Source: Amycolatopsis umgeniensis
Lineage (GTDB): Bacteria; Actinomycetota; Actinomycetes; Mycobacteriales; Pseudonocardiaceae
DNA length: 64,000 nucleotides
Assembly: GCF_014205155.1 (NCBI RefSeq)
Contig: NZ_JACHMX010000001.1
Coordinates: forward strand, 3,472,001-3,536,000
Direction of reading: 5' to 3'
The notes beneath the pieces are model-generated. The model did no database searches. It was not told the origin of the DNA and saw only the letters and a list, made by a program, of their open reading frames with translations. Positions 1 to 9,177 of the stretch are shown piece by piece (positions within the stretch are counted from its first letter, which is position 1; every line of letters starts with the position of its first letter). Made by a program: the position numbers and the translations under genes.

Positions 1-1149
1 CTTGACGTGCCCCTTGAGCAGGTTGCGCGCGATGGTCCGGCGCTGGATCTCGTCGGTGCCCTCGTAGATCCGCAGCAGCCGCAGTTCGCGGTACCACCGC
101 TCGACCGGCAGTTCCCGCGTGTAGCCCATCCCGCCGTGGATCTGCAGGACGCGGTCGACGATCTCGTTCGCCTTCACCCCGCCGTACAGCTTCGCCATCG
201 ACTGCGCGTGCCGCGAGTCCACCTTCTGGTCCACCTGCCAGGCGGCGTGCAGCACCAGCCAGCGCAGCGCCTCGAGCTCGGTGCCGGAGTCCGCGATCAT
301 CCACTGGATGGCCTGGCGTTCGGCGATCTTCTGCCCGAACGTCTCGCGGGTGTTGGCGTGCTCGATGGCCATCGAGATCAGCCGCTCACAGGAACCGATC
401 GCGCGGGCGGGAAGCAGGTAGCGGCCGGCGCCGATCCACTGCATGGCCAGGTCGAAACCGTGGCCGAGCTCACCCAGGATCTGGGTCTCCGGCACGCGGA
501 CGTCCTCGAAGACGAGCGCCGCCGGACCCCATTCGCCCATCGTGTCGATGTATTCGGACTTCCAGCCCGCGTCGCGGTCGACGAGGAAGCAGGTGACGCC
601 GCCGTTCGCGCCCTTCTCGGGGTCGGTGATCGCGAACACCATCACGAAGTCGGCCTCGTTGCCGCCGGTGATGAAGGTCTTCTCGCCGTTGATGACCCAG
701 TCGGTGCCGTCCTTGCGGGCGGACGTCCGGATGGCCTTGGCGTCCGAGCCCGCGCCGGGTTCGGTGATCGCGAAGCAGGACTTGCGCTCGCCCGAGATCG
801 TCGGGAGCAGGTAGCGCTCCTTCTGCTCGTCGTTGGCGTAGTACAGGATGTTGTCCGCGGCGCCGCCGAAGCGGAACGGCACGAACGTGCGGCCGAGTTC
901 GGCCTCCAGCAACGCGGTCATCACCGCGGACAGGCCCATGCCGCCGTACTCCTCGGGCGTCTGCACACCCCAGAAGCCGGACTCCTTCGCCTTCAGCTGC
1001 AGTTCGCGCAGCTCGTCGGAGGTCAGGCCGGGCTGGCCGGCGCGTTCGCGGCGCAGCACCTCCTGCTCACGCGGCATCAGGTCGCGCTGGACGAACGTGC
1101 GGACCCAGTCGCGCACCTCGCGTTCCTCGACGCTCAGAGAGAAATCCAT
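1..1149 (-). CDS. acyl-CoA dehydrogenase (3' end cut by window edge)
   Basis: Flavoprotein that oxidises acyl-CoA to trans-2-enoyl-CoA in beta-oxidation or branched-chain catabolism. The 383 visible codons begin MDFSLSVEER and stay open to base 1; the family is about 385-390 aa, so only a few C-terminal residues should be missing. Residues 125-140 (CFAITEPGAGSDAKAI) are the FAD/substrate signature. E363 in IYEGTDEIQ is at the catalytic-base position of the MCAD-type clade. The start is the ATG at 1149. A perfect TetR-like palindrome lies 28 bp upstream (1177-1192), suggesting control by a regulator not in this window. The chain length of the substrate cannot be told. Confidence 0.95.
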   Translation of the reverse strand, partial: MDFSLSVEEREVRDWVRTFVQRDLMPREQEVLRRERAGQPGLTSDELRELQLKAKESGFWGVQTPEEYGGMGLSAVMTALLEAELGRTFVPFRFGGAADNILYYANDEQKERYLLPTISGERKSCFAITEPGAGSDAKAIRTSARKDGTDWVINGEKTFITGGNEADFVMVFAITDPEKGANGGVTCFLVDRDAGWKSEYIDTMGEWGPAALVFEDVRVPETQILGELGHGFDLAMQWIGAGRYLLPARAIGSCERLISMAIEHANTRETFGQKIAERQAIQWMIADSGTELEALRWLVLHAAWQVDQKVDSRHAQSMAKLYGGVKANEIVDRVLQIHGGMGYTRELPVERWYRELRLLRIYEGTDEIQRRTIARNLLKGHVK

Positions 1150-1176
1150 GGTCAGCCCGCTCCTGTTCGGCATTGA

Positions 1177-1192
1177 CTAAGCGCTCGCTTAG
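1177..1192. promoter_or_regulatory. candidate TetR-type operator
   Basis: CTAAGCGCTCGCTTAG is a perfect inverted repeat (7-bp arms, CT centre) between the divergent acyl-CoA dehydrogenase and DctA-like genes. Its size and symmetry suit a TetR dimer. It is nearer the dehydrogenase (28 bp) than the transporter (84 bp), so the dehydrogenase is the likelier target. The cognate regulator is unknown. Confidence 0.5.
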
Positions 1193-1275
1193 CTCAGCGT
1201 ACCGCTTCGGTTGTCGTTCGCCGAGAAGTTGTCATAAGTTTTCGCAACCTGTCCCCGTCTTGTCGAAGGGCACCC

Positions 1276-2616
1276 ATGAGCACGCAGGCACCCGCGACGA
1301 AGCGGGACCGGACCCATTACCTCTACATCGCCGTCATCGTGGCGGTGGCGCTCGGCATCGCGGTCGGCATCCTGTTCCCCCAGCTCGGCAAGGAACTGAA
1401 GCCGCTCGGGACCGGGTTCGTGAACCTGATCAAGATGATGATCTCGCCGATCATCTTCTGCACGATCGTGCTCGGCGTGGGCTCCGTGGCGAAGGCGGCG
1501 AAGGTCGGCCGCGTCGGCGGGCTCGCGATCGGCTACTTCCTGGTGATGTCGACGGTCGCGCTGGTCATCGGCCTGGTCGTGGGCAACATCCTCCAGCCCG
1601 GCACCGGGCTGCACCTGACCCCCGAGATCGCCGAAAAGGGCCAGGGCCAGATCGCCAAGAGCGAGGGCACCGTCGAGTTCCTGCTCGGGATCATCCCGAA
1701 GACGCTGGTCTCGGCGTTCACCGAAGGCGAGGTGCTGCAGACGCTGCTGGTCGCGCTGCTCGCCGGGTTCGCGCTGCAGAAGCTCGGCACGAAGGGCGAG
1801 CCGATCCGCCGCGGCATCGAGCACATCCAGCGGCTCGTGTTCCGGATCCTGGCGATGATCATGTGGGCGGCCCCGGTCGGCGCGTTCGGCGCGATCGCCG
1901 CCGTCGTCGGCGAGACCGGCTGGAAGGCGCTGCAGAGCCTCGCGGTGATCATGCTCGGCTTCTACATCACCTGCGCGCTGTTCGTGTTCGTGGTGCTCGG
2001 GCTGATCATCGGCCTGCTGGCCAAGGTCAACATCTTCAAGCTGCTGAAATACCTCGGCCGCGAGTTCCTGCTGATCCTGTCGACGTCGTCTTCGGAATCG
2101 GCGCTGCCGCGGCTGATCGCGAAGATGGAGCACGCCGGGGTCTCCAAATCCGTGGTCGGCATCACCGTGCCGACCGGGTACTCGTTCAACCTCGACGGCA
2201 CCGCGATCTACCTGACGATGGCGTCCATCTTCATCGCGGACGCGCTCGACAAACCGCTGACCATCGGCGAGCAGATCTCGTTGCTGGTGTTCATGATCAT
2301 CGCGTCGAAGGGCGCCGCCGGGGTCACCGGCGCGGGGCTCGCGACGCTGGCGGGCGGGCTGTCGTCGCACCGTCCGGAGCTGGTGGACGGCGTCGGGTTC
2401 ATCGTCGGCATCGACCGGTTCATGTCCGAGGCCCGCGCGCTGACGAACTTCGCGGGCAACGCCGTCGCGACCGTGCTGATCGGCACCTGGACCAAGGAGA
2501 TCGACCGCGAGCAGCTGGACCGCACGCTGGACGGTCGGTCGCCGTTCGACGAAGCGACGCTGCTCGACGAACATTCGGGTGATGACGGTGTGGAATCGGG
2601 TAAAAAGAAGACGTGA
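1276..2616 (+). CDS. dctA: dicarboxylate/cation symporter (DctA/GltP family)
   Basis: Inner-membrane secondary transporter, 446 aa, predicted to import C4-dicarboxylates (succinate, fumarate, malate) or acidic amino acids with Na+ or H+. Hydrophobic segments fill the protein from about residue 14. The SDF-family serine-rich re-entrant loop STSSSESALPR is near residue 270-280, and the GYSFNLDGTAIY motif that lines the substrate/ion site is near residue 305. GASK-type sequence (ASKGAAGVTGAG) follows. DctA and GltP cannot be separated safely by eye; DctA is preferred on overall resemblance. The stop overlaps the next start by 4 bp. Confidence 0.9.
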   Translation: MSTQAPATKRDRTHYLYIAVIVAVALGIAVGILFPQLGKELKPLGTGFVNLIKMMISPIIFCTIVLGVGSVAKAAKVGRVGGLAIGYFLVMSTVALVIGLVVGNILQPGTGLHLTPEIAEKGQGQIAKSEGTVEFLLGIIPKTLVSAFTEGEVLQTLLVALLAGFALQKLGTKGEPIRRGIEHIQRLVFRILAMIMWAAPVGAFGAIAAVVGETGWKALQSLAVIMLGFYITCALFVFVVLGLIIGLLAKVNIFKLLKYLGREFLLILSTSSSESALPRLIAKMEHAGVSKSVVGITVPTGYSFNLDGTAIYLTMASIFIADALDKPLTIGEQISLLVFMIIASKGAAGVTGAGLATLAGGLSSHRPELVDGVGFIVGIDRFMSEARALTNFAGNAVATVLIGTWTKEIDREQLDRTLDGRSPFDEATLLDEHSGDDGVESGKKKT

Positions 2617-3302
2617 TCGAATGTGCGGTCCGCTGGTCGGAGCCCCTGCCCGCTGAACCCCGGTTCCTGACCCTGCTCGACGAACTCGAGCAAGGCCGGT
2701 ACGACAACTACCGTCAGGACATCGACAAACGCCGGTTCCTGACCGGCCGAGTGCTGGCGAAAACCGTCACGGCCGAACGCCTCGGCCTCGCCGTCGAGGA
2801 CGTGACGTTCGACGCGACCTGCGATGACTGCGGCAAACCGCACGGACGCCCCCGGGTGCCCGGCGCGCCGCTGATGCTGTCGATCTCGCATTCCGGCGAC
2901 CTCATCGGCGTCGCGGCCACCGCGGGGACGCCGGTCGGCCTCGACGTCGAGACGGCCACCAGGCGGGCCGAAGACTCGCTCATGGAGTACGCGCTGACCC
3001 CGACGGAGCAGGCCGCGATCTCCGGTCTGTCCGACGACCAGCGCGCGACGGCGTTCTTCACGTACTGGACGCGCAAGGAAGCCGTCATGAAGGCGACCGG
3101 GAAGGGCCTCAAGATCCCGCTGCAGAGCATCACGTTCTCCGGGTACGACGAGCAGGCGCGACTGGCCCGCTCGAGCCACCCCGCCCTCGACCCGGAACGA
3201 ACCCGGCTCGCCGACCTGAAGGCGGCCGAGGGCTACCGGGCCGCCGTCGCGCTGCTGACGTCGGACGAGATCGCGGTGACCGAAGACTTCGTGACCCTCT
3301 GA
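2613..3302 (+). CDS. 4'-phosphopantetheinyl transferase (Sfp type)
   Basis: Transfers phosphopantetheine from CoA to the serine of acyl or peptidyl carrier proteins, activating NRPS, PKS or fatty acid synthases. The protein is 229 aa, normal for two-domain Sfp enzymes. Mg-binding GLDVE is near residue 109-113 and the second signature WTRKEAVMKATGKG is near 152-165. The GTG start overlaps the TGA of the symporter gene (GTGA), implying translational coupling to a functionally unrelated gene. An isochorismate synthase lies downstream on the opposite strand, so a siderophore role is possible, but no carrier-protein gene is nearby. Confidence 0.93.
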   Translation: MIECAVRWSEPLPAEPRFLTLLDELEQGRYDNYRQDIDKRRFLTGRVLAKTVTAERLGLAVEDVTFDATCDDCGKPHGRPRVPGAPLMLSISHSGDLIGVAATAGTPVGLDVETATRRAEDSLMEYALTPTEQAAISGLSDDQRATAFFTYWTRKEAVMKATGKGLKIPLQSITFSGYDEQARLARSSHPALDPERTRLADLKAAEGYRAAVALLTSDEIAVTEDFVTL

Positions 3303-3688
3303 CCCCTCGCGGCACGCGGCGTGGGCTGAAGGGGCCCTTCGCCGCATGCGACGCGGCGAAGGGCCCTTTCGCGGCGTCTGACGAGGGGAAAGGGACCTTC
3401 ACCCCAAGGCGGGGTACCACAGCCAGGTGGTCGTGAGTGGTAAGTCGCGTTCCAACCGTCCCCTACCGCTTACGACCCCCTTAACCGACTACGGCGCGGC
3501 ACCCTGGTGCACGTTGACGGTCCCCCACTCACGACCAACCGCAGCCAGAACCCAGTAGGTACCTAAGACCCGGTTGGCTCTAACCGTCCCTACCGCTGAC
3601 GAGACTTGGCCGGTCGGCCCCCGGCGCGTTTCGTCCTCTGGATGCGGTAGTTGCACGCGCAAGGACCGCATCCAGAGGACGAAACGCG
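3303..3688. repeat. repeat-rich intergenic gap between convergent genes
   Basis: No coding sequence is supported here. It holds (i) a perfect 14-bp inverted repeat at 3332-3345/3353-3366 of the GAAGGGCCC family; (ii) a 12-bp inverted pair GGTCGTGAGTGG / CCACTCACGACC at 3429-3440 and 3525-3536; (iii) an approximate direct repeat of AACCGTCCCTACCGCT near 3454 and 3582; and (iv) a perfect 24-bp inverted repeat at 3625-3648/3665-3688 whose 16-nt loop contains its own TTGC-ACGC-GCAA hairpin. The last ends one base before the isochorismate synthase stop codon and may act as a bidirectional terminator. Confidence 0.85.
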
Positions 3689-4837
3689 TCAGATCTCGAG
3701 CCCCATGGCGGCCAGCAGGGTGCGGAACTTCGCCGAGGTCTCGTCGAGTTCGGTCTGGGGGTCGGAAGCGGGCACGATGCCGCCCCCGGCGTACAGCCGC
3801 ATGGAGGTGTCGGCGATCTCCGCGCACCGGATCCCGACGGCCCATTCGCCGTCCCCGGCCGCGTCGACCCAGCCGACGGCGCCCGCGTAGTACGCGCGGT
3901 CGAACGGTTCGAGTTCCCCCACCAGTGAGCGCGCGGCGGCGGTCGGCGTGCCGCAGACGGCGGGGGTCGGATGCAGCGCGGCGGCGAGGTCCAGCGCGGT
4001 GACGTCCTGGTCGATCAGCTCGCCGGTGACGGTGGTCGAGAGGTGCCAGATCGCCGGCGTCGAGACGAGTTCGGGGCCGCGGACGTCGAGCGTCCGGCAG
4101 AAGGGCCGCAGGATCTCGACGACGGACTCCACCACCACGGCGTGTTCGAGGTGGTCCTTTTCGGACGCCAGGAGCGCCTCACCGTTGGCCCTGTCGATCG
4201 CCGGGTCCGCCGAACGGGGCATCGACCCGGCATGCGGCCGGGACAGCACGGCGCCACCGGTGCGGGACAGGAGGAGTTCGGGAGTGGCGCCCACCAGCGT
4301 GCGCCCGCCGGGCAGCTGCGCGGCGTAGGTCGTGTGCCGGGGGTTGCCGTTCGCCAGGTTCCGGACGACGTCGGCGACGGGGACGGCCTCGGAGAAGTCG
4401 AGATCGAGCGCGCGCGCCAGGACGACCTTGCGCAGGTCCCGGTCGCTCAGCGCCGAGACGGCCGCGCGGACGGCGGCCAGATGCGCCTCCGGTTCGGGCG
4501 CGGGCGTGACCTTGACCGGCTGCGGGAGCGCGGTGCGCGGCGGCACGGCCCCGCGGTCGGACGACGCGCGGTGCACGGCACGGGGCAAGACCAGATGACC
4601 AGGCTTCGACGTGCCCTCGCTGGTGTCGAAGGGCAGCACGCCGACCGCGACCGGAGCGCCCGTACCGGTGAACAGCCCGGGGAGTGCCCGGGACAGCCGC
4701 GCCGGATCGGTGTCGGTCACGGTGGCCGCGGCCCCGCTCGCGAGGAGCGCGTGCCGCGCCGTGGCCAGGAGGAAGTCGCCCCGCTCGTAGCGGGCGGCCA
4801 GGTCTGCCGGGGTCGCCGGTGCGGTACTGGTCGTCAC
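3689..4837 (-). CDS. isochorismate synthase (EntC/DhbC/MenF family)
   Basis: Converts chorismate to isochorismate for 2,3-dihydroxybenzoate or salicylate siderophores, or for menaquinone. The 382-aa chorismate-binding fold shows DLRKVVLARAL, GATPELLLSR, HPTPAVCGTPTAAA and the C-terminal GGGIVPASDPQTELDETSAK, which carries the Mg-binding acid residues. I chose the GTG at 4837, preceded by GGTGGG; an upstream ATG at 4909 would place the start inside a hairpin. No entA/entB/entE or other men genes are adjacent, so the pathway stays open. It converges on an Sfp-type PPTase gene, which may favour a siderophore role. Confidence 0.88.
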   Translation of the reverse strand: MTTSTAPATPADLAARYERGDFLLATARHALLASGAAATVTDTDPARLSRALPGLFTGTGAPVAVGVLPFDTSEGTSKPGHLVLPRAVHRASSDRGAVPPRTALPQPVKVTPAPEPEAHLAAVRAAVSALSDRDLRKVVLARALDLDFSEAVPVADVVRNLANGNPRHTTYAAQLPGGRTLVGATPELLLSRTGGAVLSRPHAGSMPRSADPAIDRANGEALLASEKDHLEHAVVVESVVEILRPFCRTLDVRGPELVSTPAIWHLSTTVTGELIDQDVTALDLAAALHPTPAVCGTPTAAARSLVGELEPFDRAYYAGAVGWVDAAGDGEWAVGIRCAEIADTSMRLYAGGGIVPASDPQTELDETSAKFRTLLAAMGLEI

Positions 4838-4866
4838 CCCACCAGCGTCCCAGGCTCCGGCTGAGA

Positions 4867-4919
4867 CCAGGGGAAAGTGTTGCCCGGGCAACAGCCTCTC
4901 AGGCAGCACCTTCCCCTGG
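4867..4919. terminator. imperfect hairpin between IHF-like gene and isochorismate synthase
   Basis: Eighteen-base arms (4867-4884 and 4902-4919) match at 16 of 18 positions; the two mismatches can form G-U pairs in RNA. Both neighbouring genes run on the minus strand, so it could terminate the IHF-like transcript or attenuate the next gene. There is no U-tract. Confidence 0.5.
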
Positions 4920-4944
4920 ACAGCCCGTGACCTGGGCGGAAGCG

Positions 4945-5256
4945 TTACTTCAGCGCCTCGAGGAGGGCCTCGCGCTGCCGCTCGCCCAGGCCGGCTGCAC
5001 GCCGGTCAGGGTCGATCCCGGCCTGCTCCAGCAGGGCGGCGACCTTGACCGCGCCCAGGCCGGGCACGGCCTTCAGCAGCTGCGTGACCTTCGTCTTGCC
5101 GATGGTCTTGTTCTCCTTGGCCTGCTTGAGCACCTTGTCGATGCTCTCCTTGCCGGACTTGATCGACGCAAGCAGCTCGGAGCGCGCCTTGCGAGCCTCA
5201 GCCGCCTTGGCGAGGGCATCGGCGCGCTGCTCCGGAGTCAACGTGGGCAGAGCCAA
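4945..5256 (-). CDS. integration host factor, actinobacterial type (mIHF/sIHF)
   Basis: Small basic nucleoid-associated DNA-binding protein, 103 aa. It begins MALPTLTPEQRADALAKAAE, a typical start for the mycobacterial/streptomycete IHF family. A lysine-rich helical N-terminal half is followed by KTKVTQLLKAVPGLGAVKVAALL, a helix-two-turn-helix-like segment carrying the PGLG motif. The start is TTG at 5256 with AAAGGA about 10 bases upstream. In many actinobacteria this gene lies beside gmk and pyrF; here it does not, so it may be a second paralogue. It likely bends DNA and affects global expression and supercoiling. Confidence 0.9.
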   Translation of the reverse strand: MALPTLTPEQRADALAKAAEARKARSELLASIKSGKESIDKVLKQAKENKTIGKTKVTQLLKAVPGLGAVKVAALLEQAGIDPDRRAAGLGERQREALLEALK

Positions 5257-5706
5257 CGTAGTAGTCCTTTCATCTCAGGTCTCCGCTTTCGCGGCCGACG
5301 GCCTTTACCCATGCTTGCGAGAGCAAGCGCTGGCCAGCCGTCTCTGTACCACGGCTCCAGTAAACGCCACCCGTTCCTCGGCCGTGAAACCGACACGCAC
5401 TTATTACCCCTCGACCACGCCATGGGCAACCCGCCCCAGCCTGCGGAAACACGCCTTTCGGGCGGCGATTCGATGGCGTTCATCACCCTTATGAGCGATG
5501 CCGCGACTTCGCACTGTTAGCCATTTTTCGTTTCACGGTAAGAAAAATACGAATTATTGATGATCTTGACCCGAAGCGGCGAACACCCGTTAGCGCGACA
5601 CTGTGACCGAACGGTTGCCTGCGATGTTACTGACCAGTTCACCCCACCCGCATTAGAGTCGGCCCCACCCCAGTTCACCGGAGAACGAGCACCACGGGAG
5701 TACGCG
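5257..5706. promoter_or_regulatory. divergent upstream region of IHF-like and acyl-CoA ligase genes
   Basis: A 450-bp gap with no supported gene. Its middle, 5517-5570, is clearly richer in A and T than the flanks and is the likely promoter zone. No clear operator palindrome was found. The acyl-CoA ligase leader ends in GGGAG just before its ATG. Confidence 0.4.
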
Positions 5707-7344
<1,638 letters not shown>

Positions 7345-7367
7345 CGGGTTAATCTCCCGCGCGCCTG

Positions 7368-7426
7368 CCCTTCCGTGAAGGCCATCTTGAGGGACGCTGT
7401 CCACCAAGGCGACCTTCACGGAAGGG
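7368..7426. repeat. inverted repeat of the GTGAAGG family, upstream of lipoprotein gene
   Basis: Outer arms CCCTTCCGTGAAGG (7368-7381) and CCTTCACGGAAGGG (7413-7426) are a perfect 14-bp match; the inside is a degenerate version of the longer element at 29413-29477 (shared CTTGAGGGAC). The right arm ends in GAAGGG, seven bases before the likely GTG start of the next gene, so the repeat seems to supply its ribosome-binding site. Confidence 0.8.
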
Positions 7427-7433
7427 TTTGTTG

Positions 7434-8696
7434 GTGCGTAAGACAAGCAGGCGCGCGTTCCTCGCGTTGGCGGGGACGGCGGCGCTCTCTGCCTGCGGGT
7501 CGAACACCGTCCAATCAGGAAAGCCCCCACCGTCGACGGCGTACTCCGCCGGGGCGACCAGGCCGAAACCGAAGCCGGTGGACCTCGCGCAGTGGTACCA
7601 CCCGTATCCCGAAGCCGGTGTCCAGGAAGCCGTCACGCGGTACGCGGCCGCGTACCAGAGGTCCAAGGTCGCGGTGCAGTGGAATCCCGACGACTACGAA
7701 ACGAAACTGAACGCCGCGCTTCAGGCGGGCCCGGTTCCGGACGTCTTCGAGGGCCACGTCACCGTCGACCGCGTCCGGCAGAACCTCCTCGCGCCGCTCG
7801 ACGACGTCATCGGGCCCGTGCGCAACGACTTCAACCAGTCCGTACTCGCGGCGCAGACCGTCGACGGCAAGCTCTACGGCATCCCGCAGGCACTCGACAC
7901 GCAGGTTCTCTTCTACCGCAAGAGTTTCCTGCAGGAGGCCGGAGTTCAGCCGCCGCAGACGCTCGACGAACTCGTCGAAGCGGCCAGGAAACTCTCCAAG
8001 GACGGCGTCAAAGGACTGTTCGCCGGCAACGACGCGGGTGCGGCGGCACTCGCCGGGCCGCTGCTGTGGGCCGCCGGACTCGACTACCTCAAGGACGGCA
8101 AAACCGTCGGCTTCGACGATCCCCGCGCCGCGACGGCGTTCGCGAAACTCCACGACCTCAACGGTTCGCTGCTGCTGGGCGCTTCGACGGACTGGGCCGA
8201 CCCGATCCCGTTCATCGACGGGCTCACGGCCATGCAATGGACCTGGCTGGGGAACCTGCCGAAGATCCAGGACACCATGAAGGACGACTTCGGTATCTTG
8301 GCCTTCCCCCGGCTCGACGCGGCGGGCGCGCCGTCCGTCCCGGTCAGCGGGTTGAGCGCGATGGTGCACTCCAAGAGCCTGAATCCCAACGCCGCCAAGG
8401 ATTTCGTCAAATGGCTGTGGCTGGAGCGCACCGACTTCCAGCAGGAGTTCGCCACCAAGTTCGGCTCCCACCTGCCCGCGCGGCTGAGCGTGCTCGACAA
8501 GGCCGCCGCGGGGACCGACGCCGCGAAGCTCGTCCGGGAGAACGGCCGCGCCGCCGGTCCACTGTGGACCCCGACGGCGAACACCGCGCTCGTCGACGCG
8601 CTGGGCAAGATCGCCCGCGACGGTGCCGATCCGGTCGCCGAGACCAAGGCGGCGATCGAAGCGGTCAAAGCGGAACTGGGTCGCCTGTCCGCGTGA
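7434..8696 (+). CDS. sugar ABC-transporter substrate-binding lipoprotein
   Basis: Extracytoplasmic solute-binding protein of the MalE-like family 1, about 420 aa, probably binding a sugar or oligosaccharide. The N-terminus has twin arginines (TSRRAFLALAG) and a lipobox ending LSAC, so it is exported, perhaps by Tat, and lipid-anchored. I chose the GTG at 7434, seven bases after GAAGGG; TTG codons at 7428 and 7431 are in the same frame. No permease or ATPase gene is adjacent, so it is an orphan binding protein. Its 3' end overlaps the convergent membrane protein gene by 32 bp. Confidence 0.85.
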   Translation: MRKTSRRAFLALAGTAALSACGSNTVQSGKPPPSTAYSAGATRPKPKPVDLAQWYHPYPEAGVQEAVTRYAAAYQRSKVAVQWNPDDYETKLNAALQAGPVPDVFEGHVTVDRVRQNLLAPLDDVIGPVRNDFNQSVLAAQTVDGKLYGIPQALDTQVLFYRKSFLQEAGVQPPQTLDELVEAARKLSKDGVKGLFAGNDAGAAALAGPLLWAAGLDYLKDGKTVGFDDPRAATAFAKLHDLNGSLLLGASTDWADPIPFIDGLTAMQWTWLGNLPKIQDTMKDDFGILAFPRLDAAGAPSVPVSGLSAMVHSKSLNPNAAKDFVKWLWLERTDFQQEFATKFGSHLPARLSVLDKAAAGTDAAKLVRENGRAAGPLWTPTANTALVDALGKIARDGADPVAETKAAIEAVKAELGRLSA

Positions 8697-9120
8697 GGCG
8701 GCGCGAGCGGACGTAGGCGACGATCAACACGATCGACAGGATCACCGCGCCGCCGTCGGTGACCAGGGACGGAAGCACCCCCGGCCAGCCGTGTTCGTCG
8801 ATCGCGGCCCGGTGCACCTCGAAAGGCACGACGTACACGCCGAACGCCTGGCCGACGTTGACCGCGAGCACCGGCCAGAACAGCCAACGCCAGCGGAACC
8901 ACACCAGCAGTCCCAACGCGTTGCCGACGATGAAGACGTTCCCCACCAGCCGCAACGCGCTGAGGTAGGCGGGCGCGTCGCCGGTTTCCGCGCCCTTGAG
9001 GCGCATGCTCGCCTCGATCAGGTCCAGATCGATGATGACGTAGTTCTGCAGCGCCGTTCCCGCCACGAAAACGATCGAGCACAGCACCGTGACCAGGCGG
9101 ATCTTCGGTGTCCAGAGCAT
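8665..9120 (-). CDS. small membrane protein with about four TM segments, TetR-controlled
   Basis: A 151-aa protein of no recognised family. Hydrophobic segments lie near residues 7-28, 55-72, 75-96 and 118-140; the tail is basic. The ATG at 9120 has GGGGGAAG upstream. It diverges from a TetR gene across two tet-operator-like palindromes, so it is very probably the regulated target. It is much too short to be a 12-TM TetA-type pump. A ligand-induced membrane or resistance role is inference only. Confidence 0.75.
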   Translation of the reverse strand: MLWTPKIRLVTVLCSIVFVAGTALQNYVIIDLDLIEASMRLKGAETGDAPAYLSALRLVGNVFIVGNALGLLVWFRWRWLFWPVLAVNVGQAFGVYVVPFEVHRAAIDEHGWPGVLPSLVTDGGAVILSIVLIVAYVRSRRLTRTGDPVPL

Positions 9121-9131
9121 CACTTCCCCCG

Positions 9132-9171
9132 TCTCTATCAGTGATAGAGACAAATCTATCACTGATAGAGT
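9132..9171. promoter_or_regulatory. two tet-operator-like palindromes
   Basis: Operator 1 (9132-9150) reads TCTCTATCAGTGATAGAGA, with perfect 9-bp arms around a central G; it differs from Tn10 tetO2 at one position as I recall that sequence. Operator 2 (9153-9171) matches in 8 of 9 arm positions. Their centres are 21 bp apart, two helical turns, so two dimers would bind the same face. TAGAGT at 9166-9171 is a plausible -10 for the TetR gene and lies inside operator 2, predicting autorepression. Confidence 0.9.
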
Positions 9172-9177
9172 CCGCGG

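Noticed and set aside
1189..2574. Long antisense reading frame opposite dctA
   Set aside because: Low-complexity R/D/H/Q composition typical of the wrong frame in high-GC DNA; the plus strand has clear DctA motifs.
4867..4919. Glycine or TPP riboswitch between the IHF-like gene and isochorismate synthase
   Set aside because: CTGAGAGG resembles a riboswitch fragment, but the remaining core is missing; it is better explained as an imperfect hairpin.
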